Shown here one piece after another: positions 47,603 through 56,565 of a stretch of 64,000 nucleotides of DNA. The first letter of the stretch is position 1. The number at the start of each line of letters is the position of its first letter. The position numbers and the translations under genes are program-made. Under the pieces are notes generated by a model. That model was not told where the DNA came from and made no database searches. It saw only the letters and a list, made by a program, of their open reading frames with translations. Source of the DNA: Lysobacterales bacterium 15-68-25 (GTDB lineage: Bacteria; Pseudomonadota; Gammaproteobacteria; Xanthomonadales; Rhodanobacteraceae); the NCBI GenBank assembly GCA_002279065.1, contig NCKB01000014.1:1-64000 (forward strand). The letters are read 5' to 3'.

Positions 47603-48277
47603 ATGGGCCAGTCGATCAGTCTCAACACCTCGCGCCTGCACTGCATCGGCGCCTACGTCGCCCAGCCGACCGGCACGCCCCGCGGCGGCATCGTGGTGGT
47701 GCAGGAGATCTTCGGCGTGAACGCGCACATCCGCAGCGTCGCCGACCGCTTCGCCGAGGCCGGCTACACCGCGATCGCGCCGTGCTTCTTCGACCACGTC
47801 GAGAGCGGCGTGGAGCTGGGCTACGACGAGGCCGGCTTCGCCCGCGGCCGCACGCTGGTGGCCGAGGTCGGCATCGAGCTGGCGGTGGACGACGTGGCCA
47901 GTGCCGCCGAGGCGATCGCCTCGGCGGGGCGCATCGGGGTGGTCGGTTTCTGCTGGGGCGGCACGGTAGCGCTGCGCTCCGCGCAGCGGCTGGGTCTGCC
48001 GGCGGTGAGCTACTACGGCGCGCGCAATCCCGCCTACCTGGACGAAACGCCGAAGGCGCCGGTGATCTTCCACTTCGGCGAACGCGACCCGTCGATCCCG
48101 CCGGAGACCGTGCAGCAGCATCGCGAAAAGCTGCCGCAGATGCCGGTCTACACCTACCGGGCCGGCCACGCCTTCAACCGCGACGTGGACCCGCACGCCT
48201 ACGACGCCGCCAGCGCGACGCTGGCCTGGCAGCGCACGCTGGATTTCTTCGCCAGCGAACTGGGTGGCGCGGCATGA
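47603..48277 (+). CDS. Dienelactone hydrolase family protein (copy 2)
   Basis: This 224-residue paralogue of the preceding gene shares [18 protein letters not shown] and GFCWGG blocks. The triad is Cys117, Asp162 and His189 (RAGHAFNRD). A short N-terminal extension (SISLNTSRLHCIGAYVAQ) is the main difference. TAGACT around 47561 could be its own -10. Its stop overlaps the HIT gene start (ATGA), tying it to the following run of genes. Confidence 0.88.
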   Translation: MGQSISLNTSRLHCIGAYVAQPTGTPRGGIVVVQEIFGVNAHIRSVADRFAEAGYTAIAPCFFDHVESGVELGYDEAGFARGRTLVAEVGIELAVDDVASAAEAIASAGRIGVVGFCWGGTVALRSAQRLGLPAVSYYGARNPAYLDETPKAPVIFHFGERDPSIPPETVQQHREKLPQMPVYTYRAGHAFNRDVDPHAYDAASATLAWQRTLDFFASELGGAA

Positions 48278-48696
48278 GCGCGGAGTTCGCGCTGGATCCC
48301 CGCCTGGCCGGTGATTCAGTGCCGGTGATCGAGCTGCCGCTGTGCAGCGTGCGGCTGATGAACGACGCCCGCTTCGCCTGGCTGCTGCTGGTGCCGCGCC
48401 GCGCGGCGACGAGCGAGATCCACGAGCTGGACGGGATCGAACAGGAGCGCCTGTGGCGCGAGATCCGCCTGGCCAGCGACGCGCTGCGCGCGGTGGCACC
48501 CTGCGACAAGCTCAACCTCGGCGCGCTGGGCAACATCGTGCGCCAGCTGCACGTGCACGTGGTCGCCCGTCGCGAGGGCGACGCCGCCTGGCCCGGCCCG
48601 GTCTGGGGCAGCGGCGCCGCCGAACCGTATGCCGCGCCGGTGCGCGAGCGCCTCGTCGCCGCGCTGCACGACCGGCTCGGCGCCGCGGCGGGCTGA
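48274..48696 (+). CDS. HIT-domain protein
   Basis: This 140-residue HIT-superfamily protein has the histidine triad region QLHVHVVAR (91-99). The first His of the usual HxHxHxx is Gln; the central and last His (93 and 95) remain. As I recall, this Gln form is common in one proteobacterial HIT branch, and the nucleophile is the middle His of the standard motif, so activity is plausible. It would hydrolyse or transfer nucleotidyl groups; its substrate is unknown. It overlaps the upstream hydrolase stop and lies 7 bp before pxpB. Confidence 0.83.
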   Translation: MSAEFALDPRLAGDSVPVIELPLCSVRLMNDARFAWLLLVPRRAATSEIHELDGIEQERLWREIRLASDALRAVAPCDKLNLGALGNIVRQLHVHVVARREGDAAWPGPVWGSGAAEPYAAPVRERLVAALHDRLGAAAG

Positions 48697-48703
48697 GCCA
48701 CCG

Positions 48704-49408
48704 ATGGCGCCAATCCGTTGCGAACCGCTGGCCGAGGGCGCGCTGCTGCTGCACGTCGGCGAGGGTATCGATCCGGGTACCAGCGACCGTGTGCTGGCTG
48801 CAACCGCGGTGCTCGCACACGCCTTGCCCGGAGTGGAGTGCGTGCCCGCCTACGCCAGCGTGCTGCTGCGTTTCGATGCCGAGGCCTGGCGAACGCCGGG
48901 CGGACCGGCACCGCACCGAGCCGTGCGCGATGCCGCCATGGCCGCTCTGGCTTCGCCGGATACGGCGTCGCCGGTGCCGCGCGAGGTGACGGTGCCGGTC
49001 TGCTATGGCAGCGACGCCGGCCCCGACCTTGTCGAGGTCGCCCGGCTGACCGGGCTGGGCGCCGAAGAAGTCGTCGCCCGCCATGCAGCCGGGCACTACC
49101 GCGTGGCGATGCTCGGGTTCGCGCCGGGCTTTCCGTACCTGCTCGGCCTCGACCCTGTGCTGGCGGTGCCACGCCGGGCCGATCCGCGCACCCGCGTGCT
49201 GGCCGGCAGCGTGGCAATCGGCGGGGCGCAGACCGGCATCTATCCCGACGCCCTGCCCGGCGGCTGGCAGTTGATCGGACGCACGCCGCTGCGGCTGTTC
49301 GACCCGGCCGCGACCGAACCGACCGCGCTGCGCCCGGGCGACCGCGTGCGCTTCGCGCCGATCGACGCCGCGCGCTTCGATGCGCTCTGGGCGGAGTCCA
49401 GGCGATGA
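48704..49408 (+). CDS. pxpB: 5-oxoprolinase subunit PxpB
   Basis: This 234-residue KipI-type protein is one of three subunits of the ATP-dependent bacterial 5-oxoprolinase. MLGFAPGFPYLLGLD and VAIGGAQTGIYPDALPGGWQLIGRT are the conserved family blocks. Its stop overlaps the pxpC start (ATGA), followed directly by pxpA. The ATG at 48704 is the first after the HIT stop; the longer frame runs back into that gene. Cytoplasmic. Confidence 0.92.
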   Translation: MAPIRCEPLAEGALLLHVGEGIDPGTSDRVLAATAVLAHALPGVECVPAYASVLLRFDAEAWRTPGGPAPHRAVRDAAMAALASPDTASPVPREVTVPVCYGSDAGPDLVEVARLTGLGAEEVVARHAAGHYRVAMLGFAPGFPYLLGLDPVLAVPRRADPRTRVLAGSVAIGGAQTGIYPDALPGGWQLIGRTPLRLFDPAATEPTALRPGDRVRFAPIDAARFDALWAESRR

Positions 49409-50379
49409 GCGTGCAGGTGCTGCGCCCCGGCCTGCTGAGCACGCTGCAGGACGCCGGCCGCCCCGGCCACGCGGCGCTCGGCATCGGGCGCGCCGGGGCG
49501 GCGGACCGTCCGGCATGGCGGCTGGCCAATGCGCTGGTCGGCAACACCGGCGACGAGGCCGCGCTGGAGATCACCCTGCAGGGTCCGACCCTGCGCTTCG
49601 AACGCGCGGCGCGGATCGCCCTGACCGGCGCGCCGATCGACGCGAGCGTGGGCGAGCGCCCGTTGCTGCCGTGGACCGCAGTGGACCTGCCCGCCGGCAG
49701 CGTGCTGCGCCTGCGCGGCATGCGCCAGGGCTGCCGCAGCTACCTCGCGGTGCGCGGCGGTTTCGCGGTGCCGGCGGTGCTCGGCAGCCGCAGCGAGGAC
49801 CTGCACGCACGGCTCGGACCGTTCGGCGGGCGCGCGCTGACCGCCGGCGACGTGCTGCCACTGGACGAGACCGGCGGAATCGACGCAATCGATCAGCTGC
49901 GGATCCGGCGCTGGGGCGTCGATCCACAGCCTTGGTTCGACTTCGCGATGGGGCCGCTGGCGCTGCTGCCGGGCAGCCATACCGACCGGCTCGATGCGGC
50001 ATCCCGCGAGCGGCTGCACCGCCAGCCGTTCCGCCTCGCCGCCTCGAGCAACCGCACCGGCGCGCGGCTGGAAGGCGAGGCGCTGGCGCTCGCCGCACCG
50101 CTGGAGCTGGTGTCCGAAGCCGTGCTGCCCGGCACCGTGCAGCTGCCGCCATCCGGCCAGCCGATCGCCCTGCTGGCCGAGGCGCCGGTCACCGGCGGCT
50201 ATCCACGCATCGGCCAGGTCGCCGCCGTCGACCTGCCGACCCTGGCGCAGCGCCGGCCGGGCGACCGCGTGCAGTTCACGTCGATCACGCTCGACGAGGC
50301 GCTGGAGCGACAGCACCGGCGCGAGCACGAACTGCTGCGACTGGTGCAGCAGGTCCTCGACCGGGGAGAATCGGAATGA
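49405..50379 (+). CDS. pxpC: 5-oxoprolinase subunit PxpC
   Basis: This 324-residue KipA/biotin-dependent carboxylase-like protein forms the PxpBC part of 5-oxoprolinase. LLSTLQDAGRPGHAALGI is the typical start and PVTGGYPRIGQVAAVDLP a conserved C-terminal block. It is 4-bp coupled to both pxpB and pxpA. PxpBC is thought to phosphorylate 5-oxoproline so that PxpA can open the ring. Earlier annotations call this urea amidolyase-related or allophanate hydrolase subunit 2, which is misleading here. Confidence 0.92.
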   Translation: MSVQVLRPGLLSTLQDAGRPGHAALGIGRAGAADRPAWRLANALVGNTGDEAALEITLQGPTLRFERAARIALTGAPIDASVGERPLLPWTAVDLPAGSVLRLRGMRQGCRSYLAVRGGFAVPAVLGSRSEDLHARLGPFGGRALTAGDVLPLDETGGIDAIDQLRIRRWGVDPQPWFDFAMGPLALLPGSHTDRLDAASRERLHRQPFRLAASSNRTGARLEGEALALAAPLELVSEAVLPGTVQLPPSGQPIALLAEAPVTGGYPRIGQVAAVDLPTLAQRRPGDRVQFTSITLDEALERQHRREHELLRLVQQVLDRGESE

Positions 50380-51143
50380 TGAAACGCATCGATCTCAACT
50401 GCGACCTCGGCGAATCGTTCGGCGCCTGGCGGATGGGCGAGGACAGCGCCCTGCTCGCCCTGGTCAGCTCGGCCAACATCGCCTGCGGCTTCCACGCCGG
50501 CGACCCCACGATCATGCAGCGCACCGTGGCCGAGGCGACCGCGCGGGGCGTCGCGATCGGCGCCCACGTCTCGCTGCCCGACCTGCAAGGCTTCGGCCGC
50601 CGCGAGATGGCGGTGACGCCGGCCGAGGTGCACGCGATGACGCTGTACCAGCTCGGTGCACTCGATGGCTTCGTCCGCGCTGCGGGCACGACCGTCGCCC
50701 ACGTGAAACCGCACGGGGCGCTCTACAACATGGCCGCCCGCGACCGTACGCTGGCCGACGCCATCGCCCATGCGGTGCGCGCGTTCGACCCGTCGCTGCG
50801 GCTGTTCGGCCTGGCCGGCTCGGCCCTGCTCGATGCCGGGCGCGCGGCGGGGTTGGCGGTAGTCTCCGAGGCCTTCGCCGACCGCCGCTACCGCGCCGAC
50901 GGTTCGTTGCAGCCGCGCCGCGAGCCGGACGCGGTGATCACCGATGACGCCGAAGCCACTGCGCAGGCCCTGCGCATGGCGGTCGACGGCATGGTCACCG
51001 CGGTCGACGGCACGGCCGTGCAGCTGGAAGCGGACACGCTCTGCCTGCACGGCGACGGCACCCACGCGGTGGCCTTCGCCCGCGCCCTGCGCGCGGCGCT
51101 GGAGCAGGCGGGGCTACGCGTCGTCGCGCCGGGCGTCGCATGA
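50376..51143 (+). CDS. pxpA: 5-oxoprolinase subunit PxpA (LamB/YcsF family)
   Basis: This 255-residue subunit completes the ATP-dependent conversion of 5-oxoproline to L-glutamate. DLNCDLGESFGAW is the diagnostic start; NIACGFHAGDP and VKPHGALYN carry conserved Asp, His and Lys residues. Two ATGs in a row (50376 and 50379) are possible; the first overlaps the pxpC stop. Its own stop overlaps the transporter subunit start (ATGA). The gene order pxpB-pxpC-pxpA with DUF969/DUF979 transporters is known from other bacteria. Confidence 0.93.
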   Translation: MMKRIDLNCDLGESFGAWRMGEDSALLALVSSANIACGFHAGDPTIMQRTVAEATARGVAIGAHVSLPDLQGFGRREMAVTPAEVHAMTLYQLGALDGFVRAAGTTVAHVKPHGALYNMAARDRTLADAIAHAVRAFDPSLRLFGLAGSALLDAGRAAGLAVVSEAFADRRYRADGSLQPRREPDAVITDDAEATAQALRMAVDGMVTAVDGTAVQLEADTLCLHGDGTHAVAFARALRAALEQAGLRVVAPGVA

Positions 51144-51826
51144 ACGCCTGGCCCCTGCTCGGCGTGGCGGTGATCGCGCTCGGCTTCGTGCTGCGCTTCA
51201 ACCCGGTACTGGTGGTGGTCACAGCGGCGGTCACCAGCGGCCTGCTCTCCGGCATGAGCGTGCCCGACCTGCTGGCCCTGCTCGGCACCAGCTTCGCCTC
51301 CAGCCGCATCCTGCTGATCATCGTGATGACGCTGCCGGCGATCGGCCTGCTGGAACGCGCCGGCCTGCGCGAGCACGCGCGGGCGTGGATGGACCGCCTT
51401 CGCGGGATGACGCTGGCGCGGCTGCTGGTCGGCTACCTGCTGGGGCGCCAGCTGCTGTCGATGATCGGCCTGCAGAGCGTGGCCGGACCGGCGCAGACGG
51501 TGCGTCCGCTGCTGGCACCGATGGCCGAGGCGGCCGCCGCGCGGATCGATCCGGCGCTGCCGGAGGACGAGCGCGACCGCCTGCGCGCGCTGTGCGCCGC
51601 CACCGACAACGTCGGGCTGTTCTTCGGCGAGGACGTGTTCATCGCGCTTGGCGCGGTGCTGCTGATCCAGGGCTTTTACAGCCAGCATGGGATCGAGCTG
51701 ACGCCGCTGTCGATCGCGCTGTGGGCGCTGCCGTCGGCGATCGCCGCGTTCGCCGTCCACAGCGTGCGGATCGCGCTGTTCCAGCGCCGCCTGCGGCGCC
51801 TGGCTTCGTCCCGGCCGGAGCGCTGA
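51140..51826 (+). CDS. DUF969-family subunit of probable 5-oxoproline transporter
   Basis: This 228-residue inner-membrane protein has about six hydrophobic segments (LLGVAVIALGFVLRF, VLVVVTAAVTSGLLSG, ILLIIVMTLPAIGLL and others). It matches the DUF969 family, which is annotated with DUF979 as a two-part 5-oxoproline transporter because of linkage to pxpABC. DNVGLFFGEDVFIALGAVLL is a conserved block. It is coupled to pxpA by a 4-bp overlap and lies 3 bp before the DUF979 gene. Transport of 5-oxoproline is inferred from context. Confidence 0.85.
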   Translation: MNAWPLLGVAVIALGFVLRFNPVLVVVTAAVTSGLLSGMSVPDLLALLGTSFASSRILLIIVMTLPAIGLLERAGLREHARAWMDRLRGMTLARLLVGYLLGRQLLSMIGLQSVAGPAQTVRPLLAPMAEAAAARIDPALPEDERDRLRALCAATDNVGLFFGEDVFIALGAVLLIQGFYSQHGIELTPLSIALWALPSAIAAFAVHSVRIALFQRRLRRLASSRPER

Positions 51827-51829
51827 CCG

Positions 51830-52801
51830 ATGCTTCGCGTCGAGCACGTGCACCTGCTGCTGGCGCTGTTCATGGCCTACGCCGGCTGGCGCAACCTGCG
51901 CGAGCGCGAGGCATGGCGCGGCGCGTTCTGGCTGATCCTGGCCGCGCTGTTCGGCACCGGCGGTGCCGTGCTGGACGCGGCGCACGCCGGTCATCCGCTG
52001 CCGGCCCGGCTGGCCGGCGCAGCGGTGATCGTGCTGGCGCTGATCGCACCGAAGCTCGGTCATCGGCGCCCGCCGGAGCAGACCACCCCGGCGCAGCGCA
52101 CGGCCTCGGCCGCGCGGCTCGGCCACCGGCTGTTCCTGCCGGCCCTGCTGATCCCGCTGGTGACCGTCGGCGTGGCGCTGGGCGGCGCGAAACTGCAGTG
52201 GCACGGCTGGCATCTTTTCGACCCGGTGCAGATGACCCTCACCGGACTGGCGCTGGCCTGCGTGCTGGCCCTGTTCGCCGCGGCCGCGGTGACCCGCGAG
52301 GCGCCGTCTCTGGGCCTGCTGGAAGGCCGCCGCCTGCTCGACACCATGGGTTGGGCCGCGCTGCTGCCGGTGCTGCTCGCCGCGCTGGGCCAGGTGTTCA
52401 CGCACAGCGGCGTGGGCGACGCGATCGCCCGGCTCACCACCGACGTGCTCCCCGCCGGCAGCGCGCTGGCCTGCCTGCTGGCCTACGGGCTGGGCATGGT
52501 GCTGTTCACCGTGATCATGGGCAATGCGTTCGCCGCCTTCCCGGTGATGACCGCCGGCATAGGCCTGCCGCTGCTGGTTCAGCGCTACGGCGCGAACCCC
52601 GCCACGCTGGGCGCCCTGGGCATGCTGTGCGGCTACTGCGGCACCCTGCTCACGCCGATGGCGGCCAACTTCAACCTGGTGCCGGCCGCGCTGCTGGAAC
52701 TGCGCTCGCCGTACGGCGTCATCCGCGCGCAGGTCGCGACCGCGCTGGTGCTGCTGGCGGTGAACCTGGCGCTGATGGCGCTGCTGGTGTTCCGCCACTG
52801 A
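51830..52801 (+). CDS. DUF979-family subunit of probable 5-oxoproline transporter
   Basis: This 323-residue inner-membrane protein has about nine hydrophobic segments. MGNAFAAFPVMTAGIGLPLL and GMLCGYCGTLLTPMAANFNL are characteristic DUF979 blocks. The start ATG is 3 bp after the DUF969 stop. The pair would import 5-oxoproline for PxpABC. pcp, whose product releases 5-oxoproline from peptides, follows by 20 bp. Confidence 0.85.
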   Translation: MLRVEHVHLLLALFMAYAGWRNLREREAWRGAFWLILAALFGTGGAVLDAAHAGHPLPARLAGAAVIVLALIAPKLGHRRPPEQTTPAQRTASAARLGHRLFLPALLIPLVTVGVALGGAKLQWHGWHLFDPVQMTLTGLALACVLALFAAAAVTREAPSLGLLEGRRLLDTMGWAALLPVLLAALGQVFTHSGVGDAIARLTTDVLPAGSALACLLAYGLGMVLFTVIMGNAFAAFPVMTAGIGLPLLVQRYGANPATLGALGMLCGYCGTLLTPMAANFNLVPAALLELRSPYGVIRAQVATALVLLAVNLALMALLVFRH

Positions 52802-52821
52802 GACAACGAGGCGAACCGATC

Positions 52822-53475
52822 ATGACCCGATCCCCGCGCATCCTGCTCACCGGCTTCGACCCGTTCGGCGGCGAGACGGTGAACCCCTCGTGGGAGGCCG
52901 TCAGCGCGTTGCACGGCCGCCGGGTCGGTGGCCATCGCATCGTCGCGCTGCAGCTGCCGACCGAGTTCGCCGCCTCGCTGAAGGCGCTGCGGCGCGCGCT
53001 GCGCGAGCTGCGTCCGGCGATCGTGCTGGGCGTGGGCCAGGCCGGCGGGCGCAGCCGACTGTCGCTCGAGCGGGTGGCGATCAACGTCAACGACGCGCGC
53101 ATCCCCGACAACGCCGGCGCACAGCCGGTGGACGAGCCGGTGGTCGTCGGCGGTCCGGCAGCCTACTTCAGCACCCTGCCGATCAAGGCGATGCTCGCCG
53201 CGTTGCGCGAGGAGGGACTGCCGGCGGAGATCTCGAACACCGCCGGCACCTATGTATGCAACCACATCGCCTATGCCATGGCCCATTACACGGCGCGCCA
53301 GCGCGGGGTGCGCACGGGCTTCCTGCACATTCCCTTCCTGCCGAACCAGGCGGTGTCGCATGCGTATGCGCCGAGCATGTCGCTGGACGATGTACGTCGG
53401 GGCCTGCTGGTCGCCCTGCGTACCGCGGCGCGCGTCCGGACGGACGCGCGGCTGGCGGCGGGCGCGATCAGCTGA
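52822..53475 (+). CDS. pcp: Pyroglutamyl-peptidase I
   Basis: This 217-residue cysteine peptidase removes N-terminal pyroglutamate (5-oxoproline) from peptides. ILLTGFDPFGGETVNPS is the family start. The catalytic triad is Glu83 (LERVAIN), Cys146 (GTYVCNH) and His169 (FLHIPF). The ATG at 52822 follows the DUF979 gene by 20 bp, so it is the last gene of the 5-oxoproline operon. It supplies the substrate for PxpABC. Cytoplasmic, without a signal peptide. Confidence 0.94.
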   Translation: MTRSPRILLTGFDPFGGETVNPSWEAVSALHGRRVGGHRIVALQLPTEFAASLKALRRALRELRPAIVLGVGQAGGRSRLSLERVAINVNDARIPDNAGAQPVDEPVVVGGPAAYFSTLPIKAMLAALREEGLPAEISNTAGTYVCNHIAYAMAHYTARQRGVRTGFLHIPFLPNQAVSHAYAPSMSLDDVRRGLLVALRTAARVRTDARLAAGAIS

Positions 53476-53499
53476 ACCGACGCGCCCGCCAAGCGGGGT

Positions 53500-53997
53500 T
53501 CAGTAACCCCGGGTGGCGTCTTCCATGCTCGATCCCGCCGCGTCCTTGCCCTTCAGCTGGTCATCCATCTTGACCGGACCGTGGTAGTCCTCGAGCTTGC
53601 GGGTCTTGGTTTCCTCGGGGTTGATCTCCACCAGCTTGCCGTCCTTGTCGTAGTAGGCGACGAAACCGTAGTCCAGCTGCATGCGCGCCAGATACTGCAG
53701 GTGCTCCTTGCGCACCTTGTAGTCGTCGCTGGGCACCAGCAGCACGCTCTTCGGCAACTTGCCGACTTCCTTCAGATAGGCGAAGTGGCTACCGGTGTCG
53801 AGCGCCGAGAGCACTGCGCCGTCGACCAGGAACTGGCCGCCCTTGTACGCCTTGATCACGGTGTCGAACTGGCCCTTGGACTCGATCGCGGCGACCTGCG
53901 CCTTGGTGTCGCCGCGATGGCAGCCCGCCAGCAGCACGGTGCCGCCCACGAGGGCAGCCATCGCCAACCGGCCGGCGAGGGAGGAAAGACGGGTCAT
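53500..53997 (-). CDS. Hypothetical lipoprotein
   Basis: This 165-residue protein has a lipoprotein signal with lipobox LLAGC (Cys about 26), then a charged mature part with segments SKGQFDTVIKAYKGGQFLVDGAV and VLLVPSDDYKVRKEHLQYLARMQ. I do not recognise the domain. The ATG at 53997 has GGAG 7 bp upstream; a longer frame upstream is rejected. It converges on pcp with a 24-bp gap. Its mature part looks globular and periplasmic; nothing points to a function. Confidence 0.75.
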   Translation of the reverse strand: MTRLSSLAGRLAMAALVGGTVLLAGCHRGDTKAQVAAIESKGQFDTVIKAYKGGQFLVDGAVLSALDTGSHFAYLKEVGKLPKSVLLVPSDDYKVRKEHLQYLARMQLDYGFVAYYDKDGKLVEINPEETKTRKLEDYHGPVKMDDQLKGKDAAGSSMEDATRGY

Positions 53998-54089
53998 GCG
54001 GATCTCCTGCAGGGCATTCATCACAACGGGGGAGTGTAGCGCCGGGACGGCGTGCGCGAGGCGCGGCAGGCCCCGGTGCCAGCAAACGT

Positions 54090-54656
54090 TCAGGTGCGCG
54101 GCAGGGTGACGCCCTGCTGCCCCTGGTACTTGCCGCCGCGGTCGCGGTAGCTGGTCTCGCACGACTCGTCGGATTCGAAGAACAGCATCTGCGCCACGCC
54201 TTCGTTGGCGTAGATCTTGGCCGGCAGCGGCGTGGTGTTGGAGAACTCCAGCGTCACGTGGCCTTCCCACTCCGGCTCCAGCGGCGTGACGTTGACGATG
54301 ATGCCGCAGCGCGCGTAGGTGCTCTTGCCCAGGCACACCACCAGCACGTCGCGCGGGATGCGGAAGTACTCCACCGTGCGCGCCAGCGCGAACGAGTTCG
54401 GCGGGATGATGCACACGTCCGCCTCCACGTCGACGAAGCTGGTCGGATCGAACGCCTTCGGGTCGACGATGGTGGAGTTGATGTTGGTGAAGATCTTGAA
54501 CTCGCGCGCGCAGCGCACGTCGTAGCCGTAGCTGGAGGTGCCGTAGGACACCAGTTTCTCGCCATCGCGCATCTTCACCTGGCCGGGCTCGAACGGCTCG
54601 ATCATGCCGTGCTGCTCGGCCATCCGGCGGATCCACTTGTCGGGTTTGATGCTCAC
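54090..54656 (-). CDS. dcd: dCTP deaminase
   Basis: This 188-residue enzyme deaminates dCTP to dUTP for thymidylate synthesis. [21 protein letters not shown] is the typical N terminus. The dUTPase-fold core includes [11 protein letters not shown] and [17 protein letters not shown], with the catalytic Glu in the latter. The GTG at 54656 is preferred to an ATG at 54671 because conserved sequence starts with SIKPDKW. It is monocistronic, between a lipoprotein and the flavin reductase gene. Confidence 0.93.
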   Translation of the reverse strand: MSIKPDKWIRRMAEQHGMIEPFEPGQVKMRDGEKLVSYGTSSYGYDVRCAREFKIFTNINSTIVDPKAFDPTSFVDVEADVCIIPPNSFALARTVEYFRIPRDVLVVCLGKSTYARCGIIVNVTPLEPEWEGHVTLEFSNTTPLPAKIYANEGVAQMLFFESDESCETSYRDRGGKYQGQQGVTLPRT

Positions 54657-54754
54657 GCGCGCTCCGGTCATCGGGTGGGGACGGCCTCGCATCCGGCCGC
54701 CGCAAAGACGGGAAAAATACCACGGGGCGCCGCCCGAGGCGCCAAAACGGGCGC

Positions 54755-55303
54755 TCAGCCCGGCGCCAGCGCCGCGGCAAGGCGACCGAGCAGCGCCTCG
54801 AGCGCCTCGCGCGGAACGGACTGGCCGAGGACCCACGCCGCGTCGCAGCCGGCGCCGGGCAGCGGCACGGTCCCGGAGACCTCGTCCAGCAGCCGCGCCG
54901 ACATGGTCCGCAGGATCTCGCGCAGCGCGTCCTGGGCGTGGTGGGAACCGCGCCCCGACGCGTTGACCAGCGCCACCGGCTTGCCCGGGAACCGCGGGCA
55001 GCCGACCAGCCAGTCCAGCAGGTTCTTGAGGGCGCCGGGCACGCCGTGTGCATATTCCGGACAGGCAATCAGCAGCGCGTCGCTGCCGTCGACGGCAGCA
55101 CGCAAGCGCGCCACGGTAGGCGGCAGGGGATCCCGCTCGTCATCCGGATTGAACCAGGGCAGCGCGGCGAGACCGTCGTAGAGAACCAGCTCCAGCGGGG
55201 CCGGCGCCAGTTCGCGTGCGGCCTCAAGCACCGCCCGGTTTGCCGATACCGCCCGCAAGCTGCCCGGCAGACACAGCACGCGACGGCGTGAGGCGACCGT
55301 CAT
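54755..55303 (-). CDS. NADPH-dependent FMN reductase family protein
   Basis: This 182-residue flavodoxin-like reductase has the FMN phosphate loop [18 protein letters not shown]. The second flavin segment is [19 protein letters not shown]. It reduces flavin or quinones with NAD(P)H; the physiological partner is unknown. The ATG overlaps the mrp stop by 4 bp, so it is coupled to an Fe-S cluster carrier, which could hint at electron supply. That link is inference. A longer frame upstream is a shadow of mrp. Confidence 0.85.
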   Translation of the reverse strand: MTVASRRRVLCLPGSLRAVSANRAVLEAARELAPAPLELVLYDGLAALPWFNPDDERDPLPPTVARLRAAVDGSDALLIACPEYAHGVPGALKNLLDWLVGCPRFPGKPVALVNASGRGSHHAQDALREILRTMSARLLDEVSGTVPLPGAGCDAAWVLGQSVPREALEALLGRLAAALAPG

Positions 55304-56394
55304 GCCGACGGCGCGCCCTGCACCACCACCTTGCCCAGGCCCAGCGATTTGTTGCGCGGCTGGCGCGACAAACGGCCCGCCGCGTTGCGGGCGATCTCGC
55401 GGTAGCGCGCCGCCAGGTCGGACTCCGGCATCGCCACCACGGTCGGCGTGCCGCCGTCGGCCTGCTCGCGGATGCGGATGTCCAGCGGCAGCGAGCCGAG
55501 GTAGGCCACGCCGTACTGGTCGGCCATGCGCTGGCCGCCGCCCTCGCCGAAGATATGCTCCTCGTGGCCGCAGGCCGAGCACACGTGGGTGGCCATGTTC
55601 TCCACCACGCCGAGCACCGGCACATCCACCTTCTCGAACATCTTCAGCGCCTTGCGCGCGTCCAGCAGGGCGATGTCCTGCGGCGTGGTGACGATCACCG
55701 CGCCGGCCACCGGCACCTTCTGCGCCAGCGTGAGCTGGATGTCGCCGGTGCCGGGCGGCAGGTCGACGACGAGATAATCGAGCTGCTCCCAGCGCGAGTC
55801 GCCGAGCAGCTGCATCATCGCCTGGGTGACCATCGGGCCGCGCCAGATCATCGGCGTCTCCTCGTCGACCAGGAACCCGATCGACATCGCCTGCAGGCCG
55901 TGCGCCTCGAGCGGGATGATGGTCTTGCCGTCCGGCGACTCGGGCTTGCCGGACAGGCCGAGCATGCGCGGCTGGCTGGGACCGTAGATGTCGGCGTCGA
56001 GGATGCCCACCTTCGCGCCCTCGGCGGCCAGCGCCAGCGCCAGGTTCGCCGACACGGTGGATTTGCCCACGCCGCCCTTGCCGGAGGCGACCACGATGAT
56101 GTTCTTCACGTTCGGCAGCGGCGCCAGCTGGCCCTGCACCTTGTGTACCTGGATACGGCTGCCGATCGACACCGCCGCGGCAGCGATCGCCGGGTGGGCT
56201 TCCAGCGCGCGGCGCGCCTGAGCGGCAAGGTCCGCCGTCACCGAGGCCGCGGGATAGCCGAGCTGGATGTCGACCGACACGCGGTCGCCATCCACGCCGA
56301 TGGCGCGCACGGACTCGGCCAGCGGCGCGCCCGTGTGGGGGTCGGTGAGCGCGGCGAGCAGCTCGCGCACCAGGGCTTCGTTTGCCTGCGTCAT
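55300..56394 (-). CDS. mrp: Mrp/ApbC iron-sulfur cluster carrier protein
   Basis: This is a 364-residue P-loop ATPase. An N-terminal MIP18-like domain (about 1-90) precedes the deviant Walker A ASGKGGVGKSTVSANLA and the cluster-binding CxxC in VCSACGHEEHIFGEGGG. It delivers Fe-S clusters to apo-proteins. The ATG at 56394 has a CATAAT -10 on the minus strand at 56423-56428, giving a leader of about 20 bases. It is followed by a coupled flavin reductase gene. Length and motifs are normal. Confidence 0.93.
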   Translation of the reverse strand: MTQANEALVRELLAALTDPHTGAPLAESVRAIGVDGDRVSVDIQLGYPAASVTADLAAQARRALEAHPAIAAAAVSIGSRIQVHKVQGQLAPLPNVKNIIVVASGKGGVGKSTVSANLALALAAEGAKVGILDADIYGPSQPRMLGLSGKPESPDGKTIIPLEAHGLQAMSIGFLVDEETPMIWRGPMVTQAMMQLLGDSRWEQLDYLVVDLPPGTGDIQLTLAQKVPVAGAVIVTTPQDIALLDARKALKMFEKVDVPVLGVVENMATHVCSACGHEEHIFGEGGGQRMADQYGVAYLGSLPLDIRIREQADGGTPTVVAMPESDLAARYREIARNAAGRLSRQPRNKSLGLGKVVVQGAPSA

Positions 56395-56422
56395 GGGGAC
56401 TGTCTAACGGGGAAAGAGCGTG

Positions 56423-56428
56423 ATTATG
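56423..56428 (-). promoter_or_regulatory. -10 element of mrp
   Basis: The minus strand reads CATAAT, 28 bp before the mrp ATG. A GGTGTCACCGG palindrome (56440-56450) lies upstream and may be a protein-binding site, though this is not certain. Confidence 0.45.
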
Positions 56429-56565
56429 CCAGTCATGCCGGTGTCACCGGCTGCGCTGGATCATGGCCCGCCGGCCCCCGGGCGGCTCTTGCGCATTGCA
56501 GCTTGACGCTCCCCCCCAGCCCTCGCCAGTCTCACCGCCATACGCTTTCGTACGGGAGGAAACCC

